A DNA stretch of 64,000 bases from Reticulitermes speratus (lineage: Eukaryota; Arthropoda; Insecta; Blattodea; Rhinotermitidae): assembly GCA_021186555.1 (NCBI GenBank), contig JAJKFL010000042.1:17894521-17958520 (forward strand), in the 5' to 3' direction. Both the position numbers and the translations under genes were made by a program. Of this stretch, positions 10,307 to 22,306 are shown piece after piece; the first letter of the stretch is position 1, and every line of letters starts with the position of its first letter. The notes under the pieces were generated by a model, which was given only the letters and a program-made list of their open reading frames with translations, ran no database searches and had not been told where the DNA came from.

Positions 10307-10406
10307 ATTTTAAAACACGATTAATTTTTAATAGTGAAAGTGCATGTGTTGGTAAATTTGTGACATTATATTGTTAAACATGTACGGTATAAGCAACCCT
10401 GGCCCT

Positions 10407-11689
10407 GTTCTTCACTTGAAGAGAGATATCAAGTATCTCACCCGGATAAAACAGAGTGCGGAATTTCGACGATATGCAGTCTGAGCTACCGACAGCTTCT
10501 TTAATTGAACCATAAATAAATATGTAAATAGGTAAATACATATATACATAATTAAAGCGGACTGGTGGTTTCATTGTCCTGCTACAGTGGCAGCTCTGTA
10601 GGTCTGTGTTTGAAATATAAACTGTTGGCTGTTGTGCTATATCACTCAGGTTTTGTTGTCGCGCACCGATCTTTCCTTCCTTCCTCCCCCCATCACATAA
10701 ATAACCTCGTCTACTGCTATTCAAATTTGTGGTTTGCCCTGGAGAGTTCTCCGATCCCTGCCGGATAGCACCTCTACCCCACGTATCAGTCTAGTGTAGA
10801 CGGACAACTAGGTCGTTCAATACCTGCGACCCATTAATTTAGTGTGGGTAAAATTATTGTATGGTGTATTAAGAGTTCTGTTTCGGAAGGCGGTTGACAG
10901 CGAACGGAGAACACTGCCCCAGCTCAGCGAAGTGTAAAGGACCTGAGGTAACATTACGGTATATTATCTGCATTTGTTAGTGAAGCTTTCTGTCTGTGGG
11001 TTTTCCTTGTTTATCCCTTTTTTATTACACTTTGAGAAAGTACGTCATTCTTCTGGCCAGCCTGTTTTGACTAAGGTTTATGTGGCTGCTTGTACACCCT
11101 AAGTATTTGCATTTGTTAACCATTTGGAATGTGACAAGGAAGGTCTCTATTTTACTCGAAAATTATGAGGTATGTTGCTTTTCTTAGTATTTATTAATTG
11201 TTTTCTGGTTTTTTGGCACCTGTAGTACTGCTGTATTATATTATTGCTGTTCTCCTTGCGATTTGTTGTGACCCTGTTCTCCGTCGTCATTGGTTGCGCC
11301 CGTCCAAGGACGTGATTTCACTAGCGGCAACAACGGAGATCTCCATACAGGTACTGTTCAGTAGGACGGAACAGAGCAGCAGCAGCAAGCATTCTCTGGA
11401 TTTAATCTGTTGTTATTTCCATCGTAAATATAATTTTTATTCATTAATGTTATTCCCAAATACCTAAAACAACTTGTTAGACTACGTTCATATATTTTAT
11501 AATTCCGGCGATGACACACGCAACAGGTAATTTGGCTACACTGTGTCATCCTGCGAGATTTCGGGCGTCTCCCCTTCCTGGGCGTCTTTTCACTTTTTCT
11601 GCCGTGTCCTGGTGGCAGCTTCACTCTCCAGCAACCTGACTGGCTACTGTACTTTCCCTGAGAGCCAATCAGCGCCCACACTATCCTTT
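10407..11689. other. Unassigned non-coding sequence
   Basis: No recognisable domain in the open frames and no clear transposon ends or tRNA-like boxes. Confidence 0.4.
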
Positions 11690-11835
11690 ATACTGTATAA
11701 TAACGCATCCACCTCTTCCCGGCATTTTTGGACTGCTTGAGCCTTGAAGATGGGACCGATAGTTTCTTCCGAAATATCAGTAACCAGCTACCAACCTACG
11801 CTCCAAAACATCGCAGAAGATCGAAGGCCTCTATG
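11690..11835 (+). repeat. Family B repeat, single arm
   Basis: Contains CCTTGAAGATGGGACCGAT and CCGAAATATCAGTAAC, the hairpin and GAAACGTCGGTAA-equivalent block of family B. Only one orientation is present. Confidence 0.5.
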
Positions 11836-12209
11836 TCATCCTCTCATTCGATGTAACTTGACCCATTGAATGGAAAAAATGTCGTTAAATAAGTAGTGAA
11901 ATGAATACGGCAGAGTATAAGATCGTAAAGTTAAAGTAATTTTCCTTGTACAATAAAGTTTCGGAAAAGTAAGTTGGTACGATTTGCGGCCTTGTCCTCA
12001 CAACATCAGTTCAGAGCCTTAAGGTTTAGGTCTGTTGCAGGCGTGCTTAGCCTTTTAGGTGGTGCGGGCAACCTTGGCCACATTTGGTCTGCATGCAGGC
12101 AACTTGAAATTCAGTATGCAAAATGAAGGATGAAGAAGTATACATATAATTATATGTACACCTGTGTATTTTCCTGTACATCGTGTGCAATAAAAATATA
12201 CTGATTAAT

Positions 12210-12335
12210 TCATTCTGTAGTCTGTCTTACGACAGATCCTTAGCCTCTTCCAAAGCGAGTTCTCCACAAATGCAATCCAGTGATTCGTCTTTCAAATTCC
12301 AGTATCCTATTTTTAGTACGTTCTGACAAAATGAG
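12210..12335 (-). pseudogene. LINE 3'-end coding fragment
   Basis: On the minus strand an open stretch reads FERRITGLHLWRTRFGRG and ends a few residues later. This matches the last residues of ORF2 in an insect non-LTR retrotransposon, and the same WRT-FGR motif occurs at 20965-21020 on the plus strand. It is a 5'-truncated insertion. Confidence 0.65.
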
Positions 12336-12336
12336 T

Positions 12337-12372
12337 TTGTAATGTAATGTAATGTAATGTAATGTAATGTGT
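12337..12372 (+). repeat. GTAAT pentanucleotide microsatellite
   Basis: About seven tandem copies of a 5-bp unit next to the LINE fragment, possibly grown from its tail side. Confidence 0.85.
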
Positions 12373-12799
12373 TCTCCATAAATAAACTCGTCATAAGCTC
12401 CGAAATTGCTTCGGCGTTCATTCTCATCTTTGCCAGGGAAAGGGTTAAAAAACACCTCATTTCAAGTATCTCCACGGGCATCATAACGCTGTGTCGCGGG
12501 CTATGTTGCCCGCGAGCTGGGGGTTGAGCGGGCTTGGTCTATTGTTGTATAACAGGGGTGCCCAACTCGCGGCCAGCCAGGTAGCGTTCTGCAGCCCACA
12601 TCCACATTTGTGAATTACACATATACATACACTATGAAAGTCACACAATTTAGGTGGTTACATGTACCACTTATTGTGACTTTACACGTGCTGCCCGCGA
12701 ACCAGCCGACAAGAACTTGTGGTCCGTTGCCCCCCCCCCTCCCCAAAACGTTTGACACCGCGGATTTACAAGCTGTATAATCCCTTACAGTGTTCTAAT

Positions 12800-13022
12800 A
12801 CGTCATGGGATTTTCACGGCGGTAAATTTTCGTATTATGGTATTTAACTTGTGACGCCGTGTAGTCTTGTAAACGGGCACCGTCCTTTCCGAGAGGCATA
12901 CTGCCACCATCATGATAGGAGAAGTGACTAATGGTGGAGATGAATCTTCCTCCGAAACGTCGGTATTACCTACGTGACTACACGGCATTGATAACCCAGA
13001 ATACCACCGTATTGAGTTTTTC
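12800..13022. repeat. Family B foldback
   Basis: Inverted arms: TGGTATTTAACTTGTGACG with GTGTAGTC on the left, and CCGAAACGTCGGTATTACC with GACTACACGGC and AATACCACC on the right. The right arm keeps the hairpin before GAAACGTCGG. Confidence 0.6.
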
Positions 13023-14223
13023 ATTAATTGCTTCGCTGAGCATAATATGTGATGACTACTACCACGTAGACAAAGGAAGCATATGAATGTCCTCTGTTTG
13101 TCCTATTGTGGCCATTAAATGTTAATATGAGAGCTGCGATAAACCAAATGTTCACACTCATTTCCTGTTTAACATTCAAGTTCACCTACTCAGCCTTATT
13201 GAAGTGAGTCGTATGGAAATTAAACGCGAACTCTGATCTTGTTGCATAACACTGACCGATTTATATGTAGGGTTTCAAAGGACTTTTAAATTCCGTCTGC
13301 AAAATTTTGTTTTTAACTGTATTCGTATGTCCCTTTCAGCAATTCACTGTCCATTTTCCCTAATTTTTTCTACTCGTACCTTCCGTTCAATTTCTCCTTT
13401 TTTCCACCTCTTATGTCTTTCTTTGTCTCTTATTTCTTCTGCCCCCCTTTTTCCTTCTTTCTTCTTTCCTACCGCTATACCCCAGTTTATTTTCTGTACC
13501 ATAAAGATAATTATACATTGTGATATAAGGTATATCACCTGTTAGCCATATTCGCAGCAAGTCCCTGAATTACGTAGCATTCATATCCGGAGCTATTTAC
13601 GACCACACAGGGAAGGCACTGCCTGAGTAGGCTATATACAGGTAGATATATTATTAGAGTTTGAAAGCTCTATAATTTATTATTTGTTAAAATATGGCAA
13701 TAACGTTTGTACAGTTGGGTAATTCGTCTCTTCACAATTGGCAGTGTGTCCGGCCAGTGTCCGTACTTCAAACCCAGAACTGAGTTTCCAAAGATGAGAC
13801 CATAAACTGGAGATTTCGATCCGGTTTATGTAACCATTAAGAGAAAGGCAATTGGAGATTTTAAATACAGGCCCACATCTGTGCATTCGTTGAAATTACC
13901 TTGTTTCAAATTTAAAAACTGCGGAAAGGCTTGGAAGTCCGAACCGCTAACTGCTGGCAGCATAGAAAACTTACGTGTCTCAGAGAATGGATCGGGGCTA
14001 ACAACCGTCGCTTACACCACAAATCGGGTCTTACCACGCTGTGACAGTACGTACATCACGAGGAAGCTGGTCCGCTTTATCTTCGGACTAGGTTTTCCCC
14101 GCGAGAATTACTTTCTTGGCATCTCAGAAGAGCTGATCACAAAATTTCGAGCCAGAAATTTCTATGACCACAAAATATTTGGCGCTGTATAATACGGGTG
14201 CCAGAGCAGAGGTCAACTTTTTC
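13023..14223. other. Unassigned non-coding sequence
   Basis: A pyrimidine-rich stretch lies at about 13360-13490. No coding or transposon features are supported. Confidence 0.4.
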
Positions 14224-14227
14224 TTAA

Positions 14228-14766
14228 GCCGGGATTAGACGGCGCGTGGCTCGGCTCGTTTTACGTAATAACTGACGTCACTGACAAAGAATCGTATTCA
14301 AACGCGCCGTGTAACCGGCCTGGCGCGGCGCGGAGTGTGATTGGTGGAGCGAGGCTCGTTGGATCGCCTCAGAAGCGGTTTTCTCACGATCCTCAAAGGG
14401 ACTCGGCGCGGGCAGCTGTTGCGGCTACACGGCGCTTGCAGTCTACGCACCAAGCCAGTCTCGTCCAACCTGTATACGCTTAGGTCTGGTCTTTGTTTTC
14501 TGCTGTCGGGGTGCGCGAAGAGTGAAAGTTTCTGTCCCACAATTGGTATTGGCTAGAATGGAGTGGTCAAACGAGGACATTTTTAAGTTCATAGAACAAC
14601 ACGACTTATTGCACATGCCGAGCCGAACCTACCCGAGCAAGGCCACTGGTCGGCCATTTGCCGAGCTGCCCGCGTCGTGTAGCCAGATTGTCTTTTCTGT
14701 TCCGATCTGTTGGCCGAGCAAGTGACGTCACGTCACTGGACGAGCCACGCGCCGTCTAATCCCGGC
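14228..14766 (+). mobile_element. TTAA-flanked DNA transposon derivative
   Basis: The ends GCCGGGATTAGACGGCGCGT and its inverted copy match for about 26 bp and are flanked by TTAA at 14224-14227 and 14767-14770. The flank fits piggyBac (TTAA) or PIF/Harbinger (TWA within TTAA). The interior is GC-rich, unlike the surroundings, and holds one short open frame starting at 14558. No transposase is present, so it is non-autonomous. Confidence 0.75.
14558..14725 (+). pseudogene. Short open frame inside the TTAA element, MADF-like start
   Basis: The frame begins MEWSNEDIFKFIEQHDLL. A start of the form W-S/N-E-D/E-x-x-x-x-F-I-E resembles MADF domains, which occur in the accessory DNA-binding proteins of PIF/Harbinger elements and in host regulators. 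The similarity stops after about 20 residues, and the rest looks unrelated. I read it as the first part of a deleted accessory gene. Low certainty. Confidence 0.35.
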
Positions 14767-14770
14767 TTAA

Positions 14771-16660
14771 GACTTGCTTTTAGTCTTATTCGTGTATCTG
14801 ACGTCACCTCTTCTTTTTCTTGTTCTTGCGGCTGAAAGAGCATTTATGCATTGGCAACTAACATGTTTGTTTACGTGGCTGTAATTATTCAGTAGTCGCT
14901 GCTTCAAGATCTTATGAAAACTTTGTTGAATAAATTACATCCACGCAAAGCAGTTTAATTATTTATCGAATTATATCTTCTGGCTGTAAACTTTACATTC
15001 CTTCACGAATATTCCCTCGAGATAGGTCTTGCGTGATCCGGGAAACAGCTCATCAGTGTAACTGGGAGCCATGGCAGCAACATAAGAGGGACAGTTTCAG
15101 CAGCATAATGTGACATGGCATTTGATCCGAAAATCATTATGATAACAATACTGTAACTCTCAGATCGTTCCCTGGACTGCTGTTCCATTAAATGTCGTAA
15201 CGAGTTCAACGTACGTGCAGCACTGTATACGACATTGCACACTGCAACTTCCATCAGTTTCCGACATTTTGTTCGAGTATTTTATGATATAATTGGAGCA
15301 TATTTTTAATGTCTGTGATAGAATTTTCGTTGCAACAGGTTACTGTTGTGATCGTAAGACATATTTCGTCTTTGTATTACTTGTTGTTAAGAATTTGTTC
15401 GAATCTCTTCAGAATTCTTTCTGTGCTGATTTTCCAATGTTTCTCGTCGTCTACAAGAACTGGTCCTCTGAAGCCCACTCCGAGCTTCAGGAACTAAGTT
15501 TCTCTGATTTATGACGCGTTGCAATGTGTTCTCGTCAAACCCAACCACTGTTTAGCACCTTTGCTATTCTCTAATCGCTACTAGTTTCAGCATTAAAGTG
15601 CCGTCACCAGGAAATAATATAGTCCGACTTAGTATTTCACTAGGGATTTTGGAACTGCATCTCCTTTGCAACACTGAAGACTGATAAAACTTGGTTGCAG
15701 TTAAGTCAGTTCTTGCTGATGGCTCCCTCACTTGCTTTATTTTAAGTTGAAGTGTTCCACTATTTCACGCTTGTAATCTTATGTTGTTGAGGCACCGCTG
15801 TTCATCTTAGTTCTGCACGACACACGTTTGTGAACTGCATGTTGTGTCTGCAGTGCAGATGTGGATATTCCAACACTACTGCTTAGTGGTAATATGGAAT
15901 TTCCACGTTTACTGAATTGTTCCGTGTATGGTACGTGTTCTTCCCGGAGAGTTTAATGTCCTACATTAAATCTAATCTACGGCATTTACATTGTAGTTTT
16001 CTTCCAAGAACAACGTTGGCACTCCTATCGTAATGAATGTGAGACAATTTGATGTTTGCAGGACAGTGAACATTTAAATTCTGGTCTTCTGTGTTATGAA
16101 ACCGTACAAATGGTGCCCACCTATGCGACTACAATTATAATAACCCAGAATATCACTAAAATTTTACCGTCTTGTGAATCTGGAAGTTCATACATTTTAT
16201 GCGACATTCATTTAATAAGGTCGTGCTTACGGATTTCTAGTAGATGAAGAGGAAGATTGAAAATGCGACGCACGGAGACGAAATCTGCGCAGACTCAAAC
16301 AAATGTTCTTAACGAAATAGGGATAGGAAGCTGAAATATTCTGTGTCTTTCCACATCAGTGATTTGATAGACTTGAAATTCAGTTCGGACTTGGAAGATC
16401 TAAAGCAACTAGTGGACGTTAGAGACGCGCTGTAATTATGCTTCAGGAGGAAGTGCCCACCACGAGGGTCGTTTGTTCCTGCTTTATAAATGCGACTCAT
16501 TTCCGTAGTCTGTTTCCTCTGACAAACATATAAACCTTCTAGAAGGTCAGTAGAACCAATCCTCCTTGACATTGTTTCCTAAGTATGACCTTGTAATTCA
16601 AGCTATTTAAATATAAACGGTGGCGAATTACGTATGTTTGGTAAAGGACATCGCGTTGTG
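14771..16660. other. Unassigned non-coding sequence
   Basis: Several short open frames without recognisable domains and no clear repeats. Confidence 0.4.
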
Positions 16661-16675
16661 TTTTAGAGGGATTAA

Positions 16676-16742
16676 TTAATAAAAACCAGCATCAAACACA
16701 AGAATAGTTTTGTGTTTGATGGTGGTTTTTATTATTTAATTG
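16676..16742. repeat. Short hairpin, MITE-like
   Basis: AATAAAAACCAGCATCAAAC is repeated in inverted form around a 7-nt loop with one or two mismatches. A/T-rich flanks make the insertion boundary unclear. Confidence 0.55.
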
Positions 16743-16802
16743 GCGAATTATATTTAACTGTAAATGTTCTTACGTAAACTGTTCTGTTCTACGTGTCGTA
16801 TG

Positions 16803-17060
16803 ACGAGCGATGGCGCAGTTGGTTGAGGCACTGCCCCACAAGACGGGAGGTTCCGGTTTCGATTCCCAGTAGGGTCGTTGGAAATTCTCAAGTGACCTGT
16901 TCCTTCTGTCCGCATTCAGTAGCCATGGGGTCCACTGGGACATGCCAACGCCGTACTTCTTGACTTTCTAGAATCCGTGACAGCAATACGGCGGACGCGC
17001 GAACTTGTGAGAGGGAAGCGCCTCTTCCATTAGGTGTATTTGACTACATATCTCTTGGGA
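16803..17060 (+). mobile_element. tRNA-derived SINE (family S2)
   Basis: The head GCGATGGCGCAGTTGGTTGA is an A-box-like tRNA start shared with copies at 22653, 42520 (-) and 63872. The B box is GGTTTCGATTCCC near 16854. The body diverges from the other copies after about 120 bp. Confidence 0.75.
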
Positions 17061-19340
17061 GAACAAGCTGACTGGGGAACTCAAATTTGGGTCGAGTGAC
17101 GTGACACTGAAATATTTGGTTCAAACCAGAGAACACCATACATAGTCAGCGGTATTTATTTGTTGCTTGCTTACCGGAGCTGACAGCAGTTGAGATCATG
17201 CAACATCTATTGACCATTAACTGTTGACTTCTTCGGTAGGTAAAGGTAATTTTCCTTGTGCTACGTTAACCACCACGTCACGAAGACGCGGCAGGGAGTG
17301 GAGATGTAGTTCCTCGTGTTCTTAACGCCTGCACCAGATGACAGCGTTAGTTCCTTTCACTTTCCGACTACTTTGCCACAGCTGTAAGAGCCTCCGATAA
17401 CCGTGGGACAGAAGGCTGGTTGTGGGGCCCACATACTTTCTGAACGTCGTGGAGGAGAGAAGAATCTCTTGCTACTGTCTGGAATCGAACAATAGAGCCG
17501 CGACTCCTCGGTCGCCCACCCGTATCATGTTTGGTTTGGCGACTGCATGCATGGTACAAAGTATTACTTACTTACAACAGAAGGCCACCTGTAGCTGAGC
17601 TTTTCGGGGAATATTTTGTACTATGCACTTCATCTATTGTGACTGATGACGGATATTTGATAAGCGTATTCTTTGCTATGTTTACTTTGTATTAAGCCTT
17701 TTAAGTAGCAGCAGAGTGAGTAAAGAATGCAATTTCATTATGAAATGTGCATTGTAATGCATAGTGTATGTCAACAGTATTTGCATGCGAAATACTTCTT
17801 GTTTGAAAGCCAACTGACAAACGCATTTCATCTCTTATCCTATTTTTATTACTCATTTAACAATACTTTCTTGATGACTGTGAGTAAAGTATTTGAAAGG
17901 TTATGGATGGAATCTTCAGTAAGCTGTTTTACTATTTGGATCTGACGCTGATACCAGGAGTCGAAGTCTGGACACCCACCCCGTATTTAGTCGTTTTTCT
18001 GACTGGTAATTATTTGTAAAATTGTTAATTAAACTTACCTAGTCGATTTCTGCAGTGTTCTTGCACTTTTATCCTGTCAAAGTGTAAATAGCTTTTGCTA
18101 TTCTCAAGTTACGTCATGATCTTGGCCTTGACCTTCAGCAGTTTTCTTAAATTCTCGAGAGCTCCTCGAAAATGTGGGTTTTGCACTCATGTTTCGTAAG
18201 TCGGAGTGTAATCAAACGCATGACGGTGTTACCTTGACCCACAAAGTGCAAAGTGTTGTACACGAACTGCACGGCTGGAAGCACCGGGCTCGCGGGACCA
18301 CAGTGCACTAGAAGCGTGTCCAGTTTAATATAGTTAACACTCCAGCTGAATTAATTTACATAGCAGAGTTCTTCTTTACAAGCTAATATTTAATCAAATG
18401 CTTAAGAAGTTTTCCGCTTGTATGGAACCCGAATTTACATTACCTAGCTCATAAGAGTTTCTTTGAAGTTCTGTCTTGACCCTGAAGTCGATTCGTTTAC
18501 ACTTTATTTTTTCCATCTGCGTCTACGTCCCCTGCTTTATCGCTTCCGTCCAACTCTTTTATAAATCTCTAATTCTACAAACGCATTCTCTATATTACAG
18601 CCATTTCCTCGTCCTGTGGTTGATTACCGAAATGATCTTTCGTGAAGAAATACAAATTATGTGGCTTTCTCCTTCCCCTTACGCTTTCTGATCCTATTTC
18701 AAATATCAATAATCCTCCCAGTGCTTACACCCCAAGACACCGCAATCTGGAGAGGGATTTGAAATTTCACGTGCACATAAAGCAGTTTAAGACAAAATTG
18801 CAAACGACCCTGCCGAGAATCGAACTTGAATTTTCAGTACCTTATCATTCCACTTGCAGTATATACGTTCAACGGTTGCATTTTTGCGGGGTTTTACAAG
18901 CACTTGCTAGTGAGTGGCGTAAATGCAGGTCAACTTACTCCTAACATTTAGTAAGTAATAAAGTCGCCCCATTTTTAGCGTACCGTGACGTAGCTCAGGG
19001 TGGAGTTCTTTTGGGTACCAGATCACAAGAAGAATAAAGTTGTCACTGTCATCCGTCTAGCGTCAACACTATCTGTACCATTACGTTTTACGCACAGAAT
19101 TTTGCCCACATTGCATATTTATGTGTTTCTTGTGATTCTGAGAATGAACAACGATTATTTCCATATACAGCATTAACTGACTGGTTTTTATAATGGTTAC
19201 TGTGAGGTAGGAACTGAATTGTGTAAATAAATTTTAGTGTTTACATGATTAAGAATGTATGGATCTCTACTTCCAGTCGTCCTATAAGCCTTCAGGATCT
19301 TTTCGTTTGCGTGCAGAGGGGACCTACCCGATACCCGTGG
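17061..19340. other. Mostly unassigned; possible decayed tRNA-like repeat near 17370-17560 (-)
   Basis: On the minus strand near 17480-17500 there is GTTCGATTCCAGA, a B-box-like string, within a 190-bp stretch that might be an old SINE. The rest shows no supported feature. Confidence 0.3.
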
Positions 19341-19349
19341 CAGTGTGGT

Positions 19350-19535
19350 TCTATTATGTATGTTAGTCGCCGGCTTCTCACCGCAGAGGTCCGGGTTCGA
19401 TCCCGGGTCAGTCCATGTGGGATTTATGATGGACGAAGTGGCACTGGGACAAGTTTTTTTCCCGAGTACTTTGGTTTTCCCCTGTCAATTTCATTCCACC
19501 GGTGCTCCATTGCAAGGAAAAGCGAATAAAATTAA
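19350..19535 (+). mobile_element. tRNA-derived SINE (family S4)
   Basis: B box GGGTTCGATCCCGGG at about 19392-19406, followed by the family body (GTGGGATTTATGATGGACGA, then TTTTCCCCTGTCA, then GTGCTCCA). The same body occurs at 41210, 51270 (-) and 57390. Confidence 0.75.
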
Positions 19536-19765
19536 TCATTTCATCACAGGGTTGCAAAATAAGCCTCAAGGCTGCGGTGCGTCCGTAACATCTGCTGCGG
19601 GGACCTTCACCACAAAAAAAAAGCTTAGCATGGGAGTAAGATCCAGTGTGCACAAAATAATTGTGTACTCGAAAATCGTAAATATTTTCAGTCATTGAAT
19701 ATATGCAATAGATTCAACTTTGGTGCCTGTACAGTTTTCCATGCTTTGCCTGTTTACAGCCTATA

Positions 19766-20345
19766 CAGGATGTATGTAAAATGCTTCGATAAACTTCAAG
19801 AACGAGTTCTTCACGTCAAAACAAAGAAGAAAGTTCGCATAAACATATGTCCGGAAAAGAGTGGTTTTTGAGTTTAATTTAAAAATTATATTCAACAATA
19901 AATGCCTTTCCTATATAATATTTTCTTTACAACTGATATAATACATTTAAAGTACGCGTTTCACGTTTAATAACTGTTGCGTTCCTCTTGTATATCAAGT
20001 CACAATTCGCAACAAATGCTTAAAATTTCCTTCACCTGTATTAATGCACACGTGGACAATCCTGATCATAGACTGTCACACCATTTCAAAGTTCCCGGGC
20101 GGTTGCGAATGGTTTGACAGGCATCAAAAATGCGTTGCTGAAGTGTCTGTTCATTTTAAATTAGAGCTGAATGCACTAAGGGACTTCAGTGTACACACAT
20201 TTAAAAATGTAAAATATTGATGTCGGTCGAACGTGGGGGCTGTACCTCGAAAACTGCTTGTGAACATATAATCATATGAGCTTTTTTTTTTTTTTTTTTT
20301 TTTACTCAATCCTGAAGCTTCTTCGAGCATTTTAGATACACCCTG
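19766..20345 (-). mobile_element. Tc1/mariner-type non-autonomous element, copy 1
   Basis: The ends are CAGGATGTATGTAAAATGCT and, inverted, CAGGGTGTATCTAAAATGCT. The left flank is TA; the right flank reads TG, probably mutated. On the minus strand the interior keeps the end of a transposase: PPRSTDIN near 20245, a later GNFEMVW-type segment, and a stop. The position of the third catalytic Asp is replaced. The same element recurs at 42482-43343. A T run lies at 20282-20303. Confidence 0.75.
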
Positions 20346-20700
20346 TGTGTGTACTGTACGTTTTCGCTAAATAACATCAGCTTGTGTGTTTCATTCGTAT
20401 TTGTTACTTCAAAACAGACGGTCAGCAAAACAAGGAATAACGCAGAACCCTTCTGCGTCTCTGTGTAATCATCAGAGTTAGTGTGACAATTGTCCCAGTT
20501 ATATCAAAAGCTGATGCCAGCAAAGAGAAATTTGGGGCTGAGTGTTTGCACCCACTGGCTATCACTTCCTTTGCGTCAAGAAGAACAAAGCGAAAAGTCG
20601 TATTCATAGAATTTGATTCAGGTAAGATACAGTTGTTTCAATTGTTCGGTTTCCTCGGTTGCATTCTCATTTTCCGTAACAACTTCTTCTGCAGTACCTT
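20346..20700. other. Unassigned non-coding sequence
   Basis: No supported feature. Confidence 0.4.
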
Positions 20701-20704
20701 GAAG

Positions 20705-21034
20705 ATTTTGATATTTGGCGCTGGAGAAGATCAGTTGGACCGTTCTTGTGAAAAATGAAGTATTATGTAGAATAAAGGAGGAAGGGAACATCCTACATGC
20801 AATAAAACGAAACAAGGCTGACTTGATTGGTCACATTTTGCGTAGGAACTGCCTTATTATTCAAGGAGAGGTAGAAGTGACGGGGAGACGAGAAGGAAGA
20901 TGTAAGCAGTAACTGGATAACTGTAAGGAAAGGAGAATATACTGGAATCTGAAAAAGGAAGCACTAGATCGCACACTGTGGAGAACTGGCTTTGGAAGAA
21001 GCTATGGACCTGTTGCAAGACGGACAACGCAGTG
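20705..21034 (+). pseudogene. LINE ORF2 C-terminal fragment
   Basis: The plus strand encodes ISWTVLVKNEVLCRIKEEGN, then IGHILRRNCL and VTGRREGR, a stop, then in the same region YWNLKKEALDRTLWRTGFGR. This order matches the C-terminal end of insect non-LTR retrotransposon ORF2, downstream of the reverse transcriptase. Stops and frame changes show it is dead. The 12210-12335 fragment is from the same family. Confidence 0.8.
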
Positions 21035-21706
21035 AATGATCAACATCTGCAGCTTTCATCAATGCCGCATCAAGATTATAACCCTTTTATGCTGACCCAT
21101 ACAGGCGGTTAAGAATAACATGATGTCAGCAAGATGCCGTTTACTCATCTTGTTCGCGTTTGGGTCACACGGCATGTTTCTCGTCTGTCGTATGTTGTGT
21201 ATTGATGTCCGTGTGCTTTTCACTAAGGCACTGACAAATGGTTTTATGCTTGGTTTGGCCGAGAAATACCGTCCTGCGATGCGCTCAGTGAATATGTGTC
21301 ACAGGGTGGGATGACCCACGCCAAGGAAATAAATATATAAATATTTGCTGTGTTATATTATCTACTGAGTTAAGGTTTACAATATCATCAAAAGTAGTCA
21401 TTAAGAAATTTGTTCTTTTTTATTATTGTTATTATTTGTTTATACATATTCTGTTTTAAAGTGTGCTTTATTAGGTACATGACTTGCGGGAGTATTTCGC
21501 ATCATGACATCAATTCAGATTTGGTGCTTCAGTTGTACAGCAAAATAATCCGTGAAACTTTTTCATGGAACATTCTTTAGACTATTTGTTGACAAAACCA
21601 AGCAGAGATAAATGCATAGAATTGGGTGAACAATTTGAGGAGAGACGGAATGTTTCTAACTATGCAGGGACGATTAGTGGGCTATCAGCTACCCATTGAA
21701 TTCATT
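21035..21706. other. Unassigned non-coding sequence
   Basis: No supported feature. Confidence 0.4.
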
Positions 21707-21718
21707 AATTTAGCGACT

Positions 21719-21975
21719 TTCTTGTTTCATGGCTCAACAGCCCTAGTGGGCTTAGGCCTCCTCATTGTTGAGGTTTCTCGATCACACTCAGACACACCAC
21801 ACAAGGTGGTACTCCTCTGGACGAGGTATCGGCCCGTCGCAGAGACCTCTGCCTGACAGTACACAACTCTCATAAGAGATAGACATCCATGCCACCGGCG
21901 GAATTCGAACCCACAATCCCAGCAAGCGAGCGGCCGCAGACCCATGCCTTAGACCGCGCGGCCACTGGGAACGGC
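21719..21975 (-). mobile_element. tRNA-derived SINE (family S1)
   Basis: Minus-strand B box TGGGTTCGAATTCC near 21902-21916, and an A-box region ending near 21975. Target duplication aatttagcgact (21707-21718) and aatgtagcgact (21976-21987), one mismatch. It sits head-on to the plus-strand copy at 22051. Confidence 0.9.
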
Positions 21976-22050
21976 AATGTAGCGACTAATGTCCATAATT
22001 TATCGACGACTGGTTTTTTAATGATATAATAAGTCGTAATGCTATGAAGG

Positions 22051-22306
22051 CCGATCCCAGTGGCCGTGCGGTCTAAGGCGTGGGTCTTAGGCCGCTCGCT
22101 TACTGGGATCGTGGGTTCGAATCCCACCGGCGGCATGGATGTCTGTCTCTTGTGAGTGTTGTGTGTTGTCAGGTAAAGGTCTCTGCGACAAGCTGGTCCC
22201 TCGTCCAGAGGAGTCCTACCGACTGTGGTGTGTCTCAAATGTGTGTGACCATGAAACCTCGACGAAACGAGGAGGCCCATATAGGGCTGTCGAGCCATAG
22301 AAGAAA
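22051..22306 (+). mobile_element. tRNA-derived SINE (family S1), near full length
   Basis: Starts CCGATCCCAGTGGCCGTGCG, with A box at the start and B box GTGGGTTCGAATCCC near 22109-22123. It ends GTCGAGCCATAGAAGAAA. A perfect 13-bp target duplication, aatgctatgaagg, lies at 22038-22050 and 22307-22319. This is the best reference copy of the family in the window. Confidence 0.95.

Larger units (their letters stand above)
9291..10395 (+). mobile_element. Foldback retroelement, family A copy 2 (1.1 kb)
   Basis: Near-identical arms of about 540 bp run 9291 to about 9830 and, inverted, about 9900-10369. A one-sided tail (10370-10395) contains AAACATGTACGGTATAAG. An 11-bp direct repeat, accctggccct, flanks it at 9280-9290 and 10396-10406. 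The centre holds 37-bp repeats in both orientations. Hammerhead-like motifs lie near both outer ends. Open frames on both strands are mirror images of the same DNA. Very similar arms suggest a recent origin or arm-to-arm conversion. Confidence 0.85.

Noticed and set aside
12554..12770. hAT element beginning CAGGGGTGCCCAACTC
   Set aside because: One end looks like a hAT terminus and GTTTGACACCGCG might be the other, but ends do not match well and no 8-bp duplication could be defined.
22051..22125. Functional tRNA genes at the tRNA-like sites
   Set aside because: All have intact-looking A and B boxes but poor cloverleaf pairing, long shared non-tRNA bodies and target duplications, so they are SINE heads.
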